A DNA stretch of 64,000 nucleotides from Ramlibacter ginsenosidimutans (GTDB taxonomy: Bacteria > Pseudomonadota > Gammaproteobacteria > Burkholderiales > Burkholderiaceae_C): positions 186,001 through 250,000 of the forward strand of contig NZ_JAEPWM010000007.1 in NCBI RefSeq assembly GCF_016654015.1, read 5' to 3'. Shown piece by piece: positions 1-9,004 of the stretch (the first letter of the stretch is position 1; the number at the start of each line of letters is the position of its first letter). The translations under genes were made by a program, and so were the position numbers. Below the pieces are notes generated by a model. The model saw nothing but the letters and a program-made list of their open reading frames with translations, made no database searches and was not told where the DNA came from.

Positions 1-146
1 GGCGGCTTCCAGCGCGGCGATGCCCCACCAGACGGCGAGGGTCGCGAAGGGCGCCACGGCCGGCTGCCGCAGCACGCTGTTCAAGGTGAGCGCGGGCAGC
101 AGCAGGCCAAGCAGGAAACGGGCGTCGACGAGTCGCAGCGAGGACA
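1..146 (-). CDS. N-terminal fragment of an unidentified membrane protein
   Basis: Only the first 48 or so codons lie in the window; the gene runs off the left edge. The start is the ATG read leftward from 146. The peptide begins MSSLRLVDARF, is followed by a leucine-rich hydrophobic segment, and has a second hydrophobic stretch (FATLAVWWGIAAL) before the edge. This suggests an integral membrane protein, but I do not recognise the family. It lies 74 bases downstream of the LysR gene on the same strand, so the two could be co-transcribed. Confidence 0.5.
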
Positions 147-220
147 TGGCTGGTGATTGAAGCTGCGCCGGCCGCGGCCGTCAATGCGGCAGCGCCGCAA
201 GCAGAAGGACTTACACGGCG

Positions 221-1180
221 TCAGGCCGTGGCCGCGCGCCCGCGCACCGACTGCGCCGCGAGGAGCAGGCATTCCCTGAGCGCCGCGAGGCCGTCGCTGA
301 CGGCGGCATCGCCGCGTGTGGTCAGGCCGACGTGCCGTTCCCAGCGCGAACCGATGCCCTCCAGCGCGCGCAGCGTGCCCGCCTGCTGTTCCCAGTGGAT
401 CATTTCCAGCGGCACGTAGCTCAGGTAGTCCCCCTGCAGCACCAGGGTCTTCATCAGGATCGCCGAGTCGGTCTCGACGCTCGCCTGCAGCGGCGGCAGG
501 CCTGCGTCCGCGAACAGTTCGTCGAGCGCCCGGCGTTCGAGCTCCCAGCGGCGCGCCAGCACCCAGGGCCACGCCGCCAGATCCGCCGCCGAGATCTTGC
601 GGCGCAGCGCCAGCGGATGGTCTGCGCGCGCGATCACCACGGCGCGGTCCACGTACAGCGGCTGGTGCCGCAGGTCGGCATGGGCGGCGCTGCTCGGGAT
701 GGAGGACAGCGCGCACTCGATCTCCCCGTGCCGCACCATGGGCATGAGGCGCTCGTTCAGGCCATAGGCGACCTCGACGCGCAGGTCCGGGCGGCGCTGC
801 CGCAGCCGCTCCAGCGCGCGCGGCAACAGGCGCGTCGCCTCGGATGGCCCGCAGCCGATCTGCAGGTGCTTCGCGCTGTCCTGCCGCAAGCGCCCCACGC
901 GCAGCCACGCTGCCTGCAGTTCCGCCTCGACCCGCTGGAAGTGTTCCAGCAGGGTCTCCGCATACGCCGTGCCGACCACGCCGTGCCGGTGCCGTTCGAG
1001 CAGCGTCACGCCGAGGTCCGCCTCCAGCGACTTGATGCTGGAGCTCAGGGCGGGTTGCGAGAGTCCCAGCGTTTCCGCCGCGCCCGAGAGGCTGCCGCTG
1101 CGCACGGCCGCACGCAGGTGGCGCAGCCGCCGCAGGTCCAGCGGTTGCAACTGCACGGGGTCCGGCACGACGACAGCCAT
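221..1180 (-). CDS. LysR-family transcriptional regulator
   Basis: A 319-residue protein of usual LysR length. Residues about 14-75 form the winged helix-turn-helix (DLRRLRHLRAAVRSGSLSGA, then LSQPALSSSIKSLE and the wing LGVTLLERHRHG), followed by the linker helix. Residues about 95-300 form the periplasmic-binding-protein-like effector domain. It is transcribed away from the Rieske oxygenase and ABC importer operon, the classical arrangement in which a LysR protein controls the divergent catabolic operon in response to a substrate or intermediate. The inducer cannot be read from sequence. The reading of the family is secure; the regulatory target is inferred from position and from the inverted repeat in the intergenic region. 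Confidence 0.93.
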   Translation of the reverse strand: MAVVVPDPVQLQPLDLRRLRHLRAAVRSGSLSGAAETLGLSQPALSSSIKSLEADLGVTLLERHRHGVVGTAYAETLLEHFQRVEAELQAAWLRVGRLRQDSAKHLQIGCGPSEATRLLPRALERLRQRRPDLRVEVAYGLNERLMPMVRHGEIECALSSIPSSAAHADLRHQPLYVDRAVVIARADHPLALRRKISAADLAAWPWVLARRWELERRALDELFADAGLPPLQASVETDSAILMKTLVLQGDYLSYVPLEMIHWEQQAGTLRALEGIGSRWERHVGLTTRGDAAVSDGLAALRECLLLAAQSVRGRAATA

Positions 1181-1197
1181 TCGCGCAATCTATGGCA

Positions 1198-1214
1198 ATT
1201 CGGTCGCCGTGAAT
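1198..1214. promoter_or_regulatory. Putative LysR binding site (ATTC-N9-GAAT)
   Basis: The 90-base region between the divergent LysR gene and the oxygenase operon contains the inverted repeat ATTC-N9-GAAT, which includes the T-N11-A core typical of LysR-type operators. It lies 18 bases upstream of the LysR start codon and 57 bases before the oxygenase ATG. Assignment rests on shape and position only. Confidence 0.4.
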
Positions 1215-1270
1215 AGCTGGGCAAACGCGCCCTCCCTAGAATTTTTCGGCATCACCTCCGGGAGCACCCC

Positions 1271-2566
1271 ATGGACAAGGACATCGCCCGCCTGGTCGAA
1301 CCCGACCGCGTGCACCGCACCGTCTACACGGACGCGGAGATCTTCGACGCCGAGATGGACAAGATTTTCGAGCGGATCTGGGTCTATTGCGGCCACGAGT
1401 CGCAGGTGAAGGCGCCCGGCGACTACTACGCCGTGACCATCGGCCGGCAGCCGATGATCATGGTGCGCCAGAACGACGGCAGCATCCAGGTGCTGTACAA
1501 CCGCTGCCCGCACCGCGGCGTGCAGGTGATCGGCAACCGCCAGGGCAACACCGGCAGTGCGCTCGTGTGTTCGTATCACGCCTGGAGCTTCCACCTCGAT
1601 GGCAGCGTGCGCGCGATCCCGCTCGCCCAGGGCTACGAGAACACGCGCCTCACCCGCGACAACCCGGACAGCGCGATGAAGCGCGCCGCCCGCGTGGACT
1701 CCTACCGCGGCTTCGTCTTCGCGAGCCTCGTGCCGGACGGGCCGACCCTGCGCGAATTCCTGGGCGAGGCGCGCGTCGCCTTCGACGACATGTGCGACCG
1801 CTCGCCGGTCGGCGAAGTGGAGGTGGTGCCCGTGTGCCACCGCGTGATCCAGCACTCCAACTGGAAGTTCTTCATGGAGAACCAGCTCGACGCGCTGCAT
1901 CCCTCCGTGACGCACCAGTCCACGGGCATCTCCGCCGGACGCGTGGAACGGCGGCTGAAGGCCGAGGGCGCCGCCACGCCGCTCTACTACCACTACCTGT
2001 CCACGTTCGCCTCGAGCTTCGAGCAATGGGACAAGGTGCAGACCATCAACTTCCCGCACGGGCACGGCATCCTCAAGGCCTACATGGGGCTGCGGCCGAA
2101 CGATCCGGACACGCAGGAGTACGAGGCGCTGCTGGTGCAGGCCTACGGCAAGGAGAAGACCGAGGAATACCTCTCGCGCAGCATCCACCACGTGCTCGTC
2201 TACCCCTATCTGTCGGTGCAGAGCCCGCTGCAGCAACTGCGCTGCCTGCGCCCGATCGCCCCCGACAGGACCCTCTCGGAGATCTGGCACTTCCGCCTGA
2301 AGGGCGCGCCCGAGGCCATTTACAGGCGCAGCCTCTGGTACTACAACCTCGTGAATTCACCGGCCACCATGATCAACGCGGACGACCTGGAGAACTGGAC
2401 CAAGGGGCAGTGGGGCCTGCAGTCCAAGGGCGGGGACTGGGTCAGCTTCCACCGCTGGTACGGCGACGACCGCGAAGACAACGGCGTGGTGTACTCGAAC
2501 CACGGCACCTCGGAGGCCGTGATGCGCAACCAGTTCCGCGCGTGGGCGCAGTACATGACCGCCTGA
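1271..2566 (+). CDS. Rieske non-heme iron oxygenase, alpha (large) subunit
   Basis: A 431-residue protein of the aromatic-ring-hydroxylating dioxygenase alpha family. The Rieske [2Fe-2S] ligands are C79 and H81 (CPHRG) and C100 and H103 (CSYH). The catalytic domain carries the mononuclear-iron motif ENQLDALHPSVTH with bridging D207 and ligands H210 and H215; the third ligand is probably D371 or D372 (ADDLENW). It would use electrons from a ferredoxin/reductase to hydroxylate an aromatic or related substrate. No ferredoxin or reductase gene is beside it, so electrons must come from elsewhere. It forms an operon with the beta subunit 10 bases downstream. The substrate is unknown. Confidence 0.93.
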   Translation: MDKDIARLVEPDRVHRTVYTDAEIFDAEMDKIFERIWVYCGHESQVKAPGDYYAVTIGRQPMIMVRQNDGSIQVLYNRCPHRGVQVIGNRQGNTGSALVCSYHAWSFHLDGSVRAIPLAQGYENTRLTRDNPDSAMKRAARVDSYRGFVFASLVPDGPTLREFLGEARVAFDDMCDRSPVGEVEVVPVCHRVIQHSNWKFFMENQLDALHPSVTHQSTGISAGRVERRLKAEGAATPLYYHYLSTFASSFEQWDKVQTINFPHGHGILKAYMGLRPNDPDTQEYEALLVQAYGKEKTEEYLSRSIHHVLVYPYLSVQSPLQQLRCLRPIAPDRTLSEIWHFRLKGAPEAIYRRSLWYYNLVNSPATMINADDLENWTKGQWGLQSKGGDWVSFHRWYGDDREDNGVVYSNHGTSEAVMRNQFRAWAQYMTA

Positions 2567-2576
2567 GGAGCAAGCG

Positions 2577-3257
2577 ATGGACGACAAGCACGCGATCCCC
2601 ACCGCCGGCCCCGACTTCGAGCACCTGCTCGCGCAGGAGGTCGTGATCGAGGCGGGCGACGCTCCCTCCACCGGCGCGCAAGCGGTGGCGCCGGACCACT
2701 CGCCGCGCGCCCCGCAACTGGGCGTCGGCGGCCGCGCTCCCACCGGCGAGACGCCACCGGCCGCGCCCATGCTCGCGGGCGCGGACCTGCAGCGGGAAGT
2801 CGAACAGTTCCTCTACCGGCAGGCCGAACTGCTCGATGGCAAGCACTGGCAGGCCTGGATGGATCTCTTCGACGACCAGGGCGTCTACTGGATGCCGGTG
2901 ACGCCGCAGCAGACCGAGTGGCAAGGATCGCCCTCGATCTTCGCCGAGGACAAGCCGATGATGGAGATCCGCAAGGGCCGCGTGAGCCACCCCAATGCCT
3001 GGTCGCAGGCGCCGGACTGGGAGACCAGCCACCTGGTGAGCCACGTGGTGCTGGAGTCGGTGGACGCGCGCGAGATCGTGGTGCGTTCCCGCTTCCACAT
3101 GATGGAGCTGCGCCGCGACGACCTGCGCCACTTCGGCGGCCGCTACCGGCACACGCTGGTGCGCGACGCGGGCGGCGCGCTGCGCATCCGGCTGCAGCGC
3201 GTGGACCTGTTCAACGGCCAGGCGCCGTTCGACTACGTCCTGCAGATCTGGGTTTGA
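2577..3257 (+). CDS. Rieske oxygenase, beta (small) subunit
   Basis: A 226-residue protein with the cone-shaped SnoaL/NTF2-like beta-subunit fold: residues about 70-226 contain VEQFLYRQAELLDGKHWQAW and FDDQGVYWMPV near the start and a C-terminal QAPFDYVLQIWV strand. These subunits have no catalytic residues and stabilise the alpha3beta3 hexamer. The first 65 or so residues are a Pro/Ala/Gly-rich extension not usual for the family. A GAGGAG ribosome site at 2564-2569 supports the ATG at 2577, which favours the long form, but an internal start cannot be excluded. Confidence 0.9.
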   Translation: MDDKHAIPTAGPDFEHLLAQEVVIEAGDAPSTGAQAVAPDHSPRAPQLGVGGRAPTGETPPAAPMLAGADLQREVEQFLYRQAELLDGKHWQAWMDLFDDQGVYWMPVTPQQTEWQGSPSIFAEDKPMMEIRKGRVSHPNAWSQAPDWETSHLVSHVVLESVDAREIVVRSRFHMMELRRDDLRHFGGRYRHTLVRDAGGALRIRLQRVDLFNGQAPFDYVLQIWV

Positions 3258-3273
3258 TACCGAAGGGGCTGAC

Positions 3274-4473
3274 ATGCAACAACACCTCGCGCGCCGCCGG
3301 GCGCTCTCCCGGGCCGCCACGGCGGCCCTGCTCTCGCTCGCGCTCGCGGCAACGGCGCACGCGGCCGACCGTGTCAAGGTGGGCTTCGTCAGCACCTTGT
3401 CGGGCCCGAGTTCGGCGCTGGGCATCGACATCCGGGACGGCTTCATGCTGGCGGTGAAGCTGCATGGCGGCAAGCTCGGTGGACTGCCCGCCGAAGTGCT
3501 GGTGAGCGACGACCAGTTCAAGCCCGACGTCGGGCGGCAGCTCTTCGAACGTGACGTGAAGCGCGACAAGGTCGACTTCATGACCGGCGTGGTGTTCTCC
3601 AACATCATGCTGGCGGCGCTGCCGGAAGCGATCGACAACAACGTCATCTACATCAGCCCGAACGCGGCGCCCTCCTCCATTGCCGGCAAGGACTGCAACC
3701 CGCTGTTCTTCGCGGCCAGCTGGCCCAACGACGCGTACCACGAAGCCGCCGGCGTGTTCGCCAACCAGCGCTCGCTCAAGTCGGTCTACCTGCTGGCGCC
3801 CAACTACCAGGCCGGCAAGGATTCCCTCAGCGGCTTCAAGCGCACGTTCAAGGGCCAGGTGATCGGCGAGGGCTACACGAAGCTGGGCCAGCTGGACTAC
3901 GCGGCGGAACTGGCCGAGATCCGTGCGGCCAAGCCGCAGGCCGTCTATGTCTTCCTGCCGGGTGGCATGGGCATCAACTTCATCAAGCAGTTCGTCGGCG
4001 CCGGCCTCGGCAAGGACATGATGCTGCTGCTGCCCGGCTTCAGCGCCGACCAGGACGTGATCAGCGCCGTCGGCGCGCCGATGGCGGGGCTGTTCAACAC
4101 CGCGCACTGGTCGCCCGACCTGGACAACCCGGCCAACCGCAAGTTCGTCGCCGAATTCCAGAAGGAATACGGGCGCGTGCCCACGCTGTACGCATCGCAG
4201 GGCTACGACACCGCGCTGCTGATCGACGCCGCCGTGCGCGACGTGAAGGGCCATGTCGAAGACCGGCAGGCGGTGCGCGCGGCTTTGAAGGCGGCGCATT
4301 TCGACTCCGTGCGCGGCCCCTTCAAGTTCAACAACAACCAGTACCCGATCCAGAACTACTACGTGCGCACCATCGGCAGCGACGGCAAGGGCGGGCTGGT
4401 GAACAAGTCCTTCAGCGAACCGATCCTGCGCGCCCATGGCGACGCCTACGCCCAGCAGTGCCCCATGAAGTGA
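3274..4473 (+). CDS. Liv-type ABC importer, periplasmic substrate-binding protein
   Basis: A 399-residue type-1 periplasmic binding protein of the branched-chain amino acid (LivK/HmgD-like) family. Residues 1 to about 30 are an export signal (Arg-rich start, a leucine/alanine core, cleavage probably after AHA). The mature protein opens DRVKVGFVSTLSGPSSALG, typical of this family, with a bilobal fold to the C-terminus. It is followed by two permeases and two ATPases, so the complete transporter is present. Being co-directional with the oxygenase suggests an aromatic acid or similar ligand rather than leucine, but this is inference from context. Confidence 0.92.
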   Translation: MQQHLARRRALSRAATAALLSLALAATAHAADRVKVGFVSTLSGPSSALGIDIRDGFMLAVKLHGGKLGGLPAEVLVSDDQFKPDVGRQLFERDVKRDKVDFMTGVVFSNIMLAALPEAIDNNVIYISPNAAPSSIAGKDCNPLFFAASWPNDAYHEAAGVFANQRSLKSVYLLAPNYQAGKDSLSGFKRTFKGQVIGEGYTKLGQLDYAAELAEIRAAKPQAVYVFLPGGMGINFIKQFVGAGLGKDMMLLLPGFSADQDVISAVGAPMAGLFNTAHWSPDLDNPANRKFVAEFQKEYGRVPTLYASQGYDTALLIDAAVRDVKGHVEDRQAVRAALKAAHFDSVRGPFKFNNNQYPIQNYYVRTIGSDGKGGLVNKSFSEPILRAHGDAYAQQCPMK

Positions 4474-4489
4474 CCGGGGCGGCCGCCCG

Positions 4490-5410
4490 ATGAACATCGC
4501 GCTGTTCGTCGAGCAGGCGCTCAACGGCCTGCAATACGGCCTGATGCTGTTCCTGCTGGCTGCGGGATTGACCATCGTGTTCGGCGTGATGGACATGATC
4601 AATCTCGCGCACGGCTCGCTGTACATGATCGGCGCCTTCGTCGCTGCCTGGCTGCTGCCGCTCACCGGCTCGTTCTGGCTCGCGCTGGCGGGCGCCGTGG
4701 CGGCGACGGCCATCGTGGGGGCGCTGCTGGAGGTTTCGCTGCTGCGCGCGCTCTACACCCGCGACCATCTCTCGCAGGTGCTCGCGACCTTCGCACTGAT
4801 CCTGATCCTCAACGACGCCGTGAAGATGGTGTTCGGATCGGACCGCCCGCTGTCCGCGCCGCCGGCCTTCGACGGTCCGGTGGCGCTGCCGCTCGGGCTG
4901 CAGTACCCGGCCTGGCGGCTGGTGATCATAGGCACCGGACTGGCGCTGGCCGTGGTGCTGTACCTGCTCGTGCAGAAGACGCGGCTGGGCGCGCTGGTGC
5001 GGGCCGGCGCCTCCAATCGGCGCATGGCCAGCGCGATGGGCGTGGATGTGCCGCGCCTCTTCACGGCGGTGTTCGCGCTGGGCGCGGGGCTGTGCGCGGT
5101 GGCCGGTTGCCTGCTCGGGCCCCTGCTCGCGGTGCAGGTCGGCATGGGAGAGAACATCCTCATCCCCGCCTTCGTGGTGGTCGTGATCGGCGGGGTGGGC
5201 TCCATCCGCGGCGCGCTGCTGGGCGCCCTGCTGGTGGGGATCGTGGATACGCTGGGCCGCACGCTGCTGCAGCACGCCTTGCGCCAGGCGCTGCCGCCCC
5301 AGTGGTCCAGCGCCGCCGGGCCGGCCCTCGCCTCCGTGGCCATGTACGTGCTGATGGCGGGCGTGCTGGCGTGGCGACCGCAGGGCCTGTGGCCGGTGCG
5401 CGGCCGATGA
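4490..5410 (+). CDS. Liv-type ABC importer permease (LivH-like)
   Basis: A 306-residue inner-membrane protein of the LivH family, with about eight hydrophobic segments. It starts NIALFVEQALNGLQYGLMLF and has the conserved GLTIVFGVMDMINLAHGSLY segment seen in these permeases near residue 25-45, plus the cytoplasmic-loop region NRRMASAMGVDV that contacts the ATPase. It sits 16 bases after the binding protein gene and its stop codon overlaps the ATG of the second permease (ATGA), indicating translational coupling. Confidence 0.92.
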   Translation: MNIALFVEQALNGLQYGLMLFLLAAGLTIVFGVMDMINLAHGSLYMIGAFVAAWLLPLTGSFWLALAGAVAATAIVGALLEVSLLRALYTRDHLSQVLATFALILILNDAVKMVFGSDRPLSAPPAFDGPVALPLGLQYPAWRLVIIGTGLALAVVLYLLVQKTRLGALVRAGASNRRMASAMGVDVPRLFTAVFALGAGLCAVAGCLLGPLLAVQVGMGENILIPAFVVVVIGGVGSIRGALLGALLVGIVDTLGRTLLQHALRQALPPQWSSAAGPALASVAMYVLMAGVLAWRPQGLWPVRGR

Positions 5411-6345
5411 GGGCCGGCACGCTCGCGAGCCTCGTGGCCTTGGCGGCGGCGCTGGCGCTGCCCTGGGTCCTGCGCGCCACCGGCACCGAGTTCTACCTGA
5501 GCCTGGGCAGCCGCGTGCTGGTGTTCGCGATCGCGGCGACCAGCCTCAACCTGCTGCTCGGCTACGCGGGCATGCCCTCGCTCGGGCACGCCGCCTTCTT
5601 CGGCCTGGGCAGCTACGCGAGCGGCGTGCTCCTGGCGCAAGGGCAGCAGTCGGCCGTGCTGCACCTGCTCGTGGTGCTTGCGGTGACGGGGGTCGCGGCG
5701 CTGGTGATCGGCGCGATCTCGCTGCGCACGCGCGGCGTGTACTTCATCATGATCACGCTCGCGTTCGCGCAGATGCTGTACTACCTGGCGAACTCGCTGA
5801 AGGAATGGGGCGGCGACGAGGGCCTGCGGCTGCGCGCGCGCGTGCTGCTTCCTTTCGGCGGCGACCTGCGTGATGCGAGCACGCTGTACTACCTCGCGCT
5901 CGCCCTGCTGGTGCTGGCCCTCGCGGCGCTGGCCGGTTTCGCGCGCTCGCGCGCCGGGCTGGCGGTGCGCGCCCTGCGCGACGACGAAGTGCGGGCCGAG
6001 GCCCTGGGCCTGCCGACGTTTCGCTGGAAGCTCGCGATCTTCGTGGTGGCGGGCATGGTGGCGGGCGTGGCCGGTGCGCTGTCCGCGAACCTGCAGGGCT
6101 ACGTCAGCCCGAACACCTTGCACTGGACGCAATCCGGCACGCTGCTGGTCATGGTGGTCCTCGGTGGCGCGGGGTCCCTCTGGGGCGGCGTGGCCGGCGC
6201 GGTGCTGCTCCTGCTGCTGGAGGAGGTGCTGTCCGCGTGGACCGAGTACTGGGCCTTCTGGACCGGCTGGGTGATGCTGGCCGCCGTGCTGTTCGCACGG
6301 CAGGGCATCGCCGGGCTGTTCCGGCGCGCGAGGAGCGGCTCGTGA
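5407..6345 (+). CDS. Liv-type ABC importer permease (LivM-like)
   Basis: A 312-residue polytopic permease, partner of the preceding LivH-like protein. The start at 5407 overlaps the previous stop as ATGA. Family hallmarks are NLLLGYAGMPSLGHAAFFGLG near residue 50 and the EAA-like coupling segment RDDEVRAEALGLP near residue 195. The pair would form the transmembrane pore of the importer. Its stop overlaps the GTG start of the first ATPase gene, continuing the compact operon. Confidence 0.92.
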   Translation: MRAGTLASLVALAAALALPWVLRATGTEFYLSLGSRVLVFAIAATSLNLLLGYAGMPSLGHAAFFGLGSYASGVLLAQGQQSAVLHLLVVLAVTGVAALVIGAISLRTRGVYFIMITLAFAQMLYYLANSLKEWGGDEGLRLRARVLLPFGGDLRDASTLYYLALALLVLALAALAGFARSRAGLAVRALRDDEVRAEALGLPTFRWKLAIFVVAGMVAGVAGALSANLQGYVSPNTLHWTQSGTLLVMVVLGGAGSLWGGVAGAVLLLLLEEVLSAWTEYWAFWTGWVMLAAVLFARQGIAGLFRRARSGS

Positions 6346-7052
6346 CCGAGCCCTTGCTCCAGGTGCGCGGGCTGCGCAAGCGTTTCGGCGGCCTGGTCGT
6401 GACGGCAGGCGTCGACCTGGACGTGCAGTCGCGGGAGATCCACGCGCTGATCGGCCCCAATGGCGCCGGCAAGACCACCCTGGTCTCGCAGCTCGCCGGC
6501 GAACTGCGCAGCGACGCCGGCGCGATCCGCTTCGACGGCCACGACATCACGCAGCTCAGCACGCATGCGCGCGCCCGCCGCGGGTTGGTGCGCTCCTTCC
6601 AGGTCACGCGCCTGTTCCGCAGCCTCAGCGTGACCGAGCACCTGGCCTTCGCTGCCGGGGCGTCGGGAGCGCCCCCGCAGCCGGACCTGCTCGCGCGGGC
6701 CGGGTTGGAGGGACGCGGCGCTGCACCGGTCGACCAGCTCTCGCACGCCGAGCAGCGTGCGCTGGAGGTCGCGATGGCGCTCGCGTGCCGTCCGCGCCTG
6801 TTGCTGCTGGACGAGCCGATGGCGGGCCTCGGCGCCGAAGAATCGCTGGCCATGGGCGAGCGCATCGCAGCCTTGCGCGGCACTTGCGCGGTGCTGCTGA
6901 TCGAGCACGACGTGGAGGCGGTGTTCCGGCTGGCGGATCGCGTGTCCGTGCTGGTGGGCGGCGCCATCCTGGCAAGCGGCCCGCCGGCGCAGGTGCGCAG
7001 CGACCCGGAGGTCGTCGCCGCCTACCTGGGCGAGCCGGAGGACACCCGGTGA
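6342..7052 (+). CDS. Liv-type ABC importer ATPase (LivG-like)
   Basis: A 236-residue ABC ATPase. The Walker A GPNGAGKTT is at residues 38-46, the signature region reads LSHAEQRALEVAMAL rather than the consensus LSGGQ, as is common in LivG proteins, and Walker B is LLLLDEPMAGL. The GTG start at 6342 overlaps the previous stop (GTGA), and the protein begins VTEPLLQVRGLRKRFGG. It energises import together with the LivF-like ATPase that follows. Confidence 0.92.
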   Translation: MTEPLLQVRGLRKRFGGLVVTAGVDLDVQSREIHALIGPNGAGKTTLVSQLAGELRSDAGAIRFDGHDITQLSTHARARRGLVRSFQVTRLFRSLSVTEHLAFAAGASGAPPQPDLLARAGLEGRGAAPVDQLSHAEQRALEVAMALACRPRLLLLDEPMAGLGAEESLAMGERIAALRGTCAVLLIEHDVEAVFRLADRVSVLVGGAILASGPPAQVRSDPEVVAAYLGEPEDTR

Positions 7053-7753
7053 CCGAGGCGACGCCGCTGCTCGCCGTGCAGGACCTCACCGCCGGCTATG
7101 GCCGCAGCCAGGTCCTCTCGGGCGTGTCACTGGAAGTGCGCGCCGGCGAGATCGTCGGCCTGCTCGGTCGCAACGGCATGGGCAAGACGACGCTGGTGCA
7201 CGCCATCACGCAGTTGCTGCCGCCGTGGTCCGGGCAGGTGCTGTGGGACGGCGAAGCCATCGCGGGCCAACCGGCGCATCGGGTGGCGCGCGCAGGCATC
7301 GCGCTGGTGCCGGAAGGACGCCAGGTCTTTCCCAACCTGTCGGTGCAGGAGCACGTGACGGCATTCGCGCGCCCGGGCCGCTGGACGCCGCAGTCTCTGT
7401 TCGAGCTGTTCCCGCGCCTGGCCGAACGCCGCCACCACCTGGGCAACGAACTGTCGGGGGGCGAGCAACAGATGCTCGCGATGGCGCGCGCGCTGGTGAC
7501 GAACCCGCGCCTGCTGATCCTCGACGAGGCGACCGAGGGCCTGGCGCCGCTGGTGCGCGAAGAAATCTGGCGGGTGCTGGGCGTGCTGCGGGAAAGCGGC
7601 CACGCCATGCTGGTCGTGGACAAGTACGTGCACCGGCTGGTGCGCCTGGCCGACCGCCACGTGATCCTCGAGAAGGGCCGCGTGGCCTGGTCCGGCCCCT
7701 CGGCGGCGCTGGAGGCCGACCGCTCGCTCTGGAGCCGCTACCTGGGGCTCTGA
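7049..7753 (+). CDS. Liv-type ABC importer ATPase (LivF-like)
   Basis: A 234-residue ABC ATPase with Walker A GRNGMGKTT, signature LSGGEQQMLAMARAL, and Walker B LLILDEATEGLAPL, the latter characteristic of LivF. It starts at a GTG that overlaps the previous stop (GTGA). It is the last gene of the importer operon; the next gene, dapC, begins 44 bases on without an evident terminator, so read-through is possible. Confidence 0.92.
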   Translation: MTEATPLLAVQDLTAGYGRSQVLSGVSLEVRAGEIVGLLGRNGMGKTTLVHAITQLLPPWSGQVLWDGEAIAGQPAHRVARAGIALVPEGRQVFPNLSVQEHVTAFARPGRWTPQSLFELFPRLAERRHHLGNELSGGEQQMLAMARALVTNPRLLILDEATEGLAPLVREEIWRVLGVLRESGHAMLVVDKYVHRLVRLADRHVILEKGRVAWSGPSAALEADRSLWSRYLGL

Positions 7754-7797
7754 GCGGCCATTCGGCCGCCTGCACAGCCGGCGGGGATAATCGCGGC

Positions 7798-9000
7798 ATG
7801 AACCCGTTGTTGTCCCGCCTGCAGCCCTACCCGTTCGAGCGGTTGCGGCAACTGTTCGCCGGCGTCACGCCCAATCCCGCGTACCGCCCCATCAGCCTGG
7901 GGATCGGCGAGCCCAAGCATCCGACGCCGGTCTTCATCAAGCAGGCCCTCGCCGCCGCGATGGACATCCCCGGCCACGACCTCGCCGGCTACCCGCCCAC
8001 CGCCGGCACGCCGCAGCTGCGGCAGGCTTGCGCCGGCTGGCTGCAGCGCCGCTACGGTCTCGCCGTGGATGCCGCCACGCAGGTGCTGCCCGTCAACGGA
8101 TCGCGTGAGGCGCTGTTCGCGTTCGCCCAGACGGTGATCGATCCCACGCGGCCGGCCGTGGTGGTCTGTCCCAATCCGTTCTACCAGATCTACGAAGGCG
8201 CGGCCCTGCTGGCCGGCGCGCAGCCGTACTACGCGCCCAGCGATCCGGCGCGCAACTTCGCCGTGGACTGGGACAGCGTGCCGGCTTCCGTCTGGGAGCA
8301 GACGCAGCTGGTGTACGTTTGCTCACCGGGGAATCCGACGGGCGCCGTGATGCCGCTGGACGAGTGGCGCAAGCTGTTCGCGCTGCAGGACCGCCATGGC
8401 TTCGTGATCGCCTCGGACGAGTGCTACAGCGAGATCTACTTCCGCGACGAGCCGCCGCTGGGCGGCCTGGAAGCGGCGGCGCAGTCGGGCAATGGCGACT
8501 TCCGCAAGCTCGTCGCCTTCACCAGCCTGTCCAAGCGCAGCAACGTACCGGGCATGCGCAGCGGCTTCGTCGCCGGCGACGCACAGCTGCTCAAGCAGTT
8601 CCTCCTCTATCGCACCTACCACGGCAGCGCGATGAGCCCGATCGTGCAGTCCGCGAGCGTCGCCGCCTGGAACGACGAAGCCCACGTGGTCGCGAACCGC
8701 GAGCAGTACCGCCGCAAGTTCGCCGAGGTCACGCCGCTGCTGGAGCAGGTGCTGGACGTGCGCCTGCCCGACGCGAGCTTCTACCTCTGGGCCGGCGTGC
8801 GCGGAAGCGACACCGACTTCGCCCGCGACCTGCTGGTTCAATACAATGTCACGGTGTTGCCGGGCAGCTATCTCGCCCGCGAAGCCGGCGGCGCCAATCC
8901 CGGTGCCGGCCGCGTGCGCATGGCGCTCGTCGCCGACACGCCCGAGTGCCTCGAAGCCGCCCAGCGCATCGTGCAATTCGTCCAGAACAGAACCCAGTGA
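7798..9000 (+). CDS. dapC: Succinyldiaminopimelate transaminase DapC
   Basis: A 400-residue fold-type I PLP aminotransferase. Visible residues are N179 (SPGNPTG), D207 and Y210 (SDECYSE), and the probable Schiff-base lysine K246 in [15 protein letters not shown]. The SKRSN sequence is typical of DapC-type enzymes. It converts N-succinyl-2-amino-6-ketopimelate to N-succinyl-LL-2,6-diaminopimelate in the lysine/peptidoglycan pathway. It is followed 4 bases later by dapD, the preceding pathway step, and dapE lies just beyond, which makes the assignment firm. Confidence 0.93.
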   Translation: MNPLLSRLQPYPFERLRQLFAGVTPNPAYRPISLGIGEPKHPTPVFIKQALAAAMDIPGHDLAGYPPTAGTPQLRQACAGWLQRRYGLAVDAATQVLPVNGSREALFAFAQTVIDPTRPAVVVCPNPFYQIYEGAALLAGAQPYYAPSDPARNFAVDWDSVPASVWEQTQLVYVCSPGNPTGAVMPLDEWRKLFALQDRHGFVIASDECYSEIYFRDEPPLGGLEAAAQSGNGDFRKLVAFTSLSKRSNVPGMRSGFVAGDAQLLKQFLLYRTYHGSAMSPIVQSASVAAWNDEAHVVANREQYRRKFAEVTPLLEQVLDVRLPDASFYLWAGVRGSDTDFARDLLVQYNVTVLPGSYLAREAGGANPGAGRVRMALVADTPECLEAAQRIVQFVQNRTQ

Positions 9001-9004
9001 ACCC

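Noticed and set aside
3274..7753. Naming the importer genes livK-livH-livM-livG-livF
   Set aside because: The family is certain but the substrate is probably not a branched-chain amino acid given the oxygenase context, so specific symbols were withheld.
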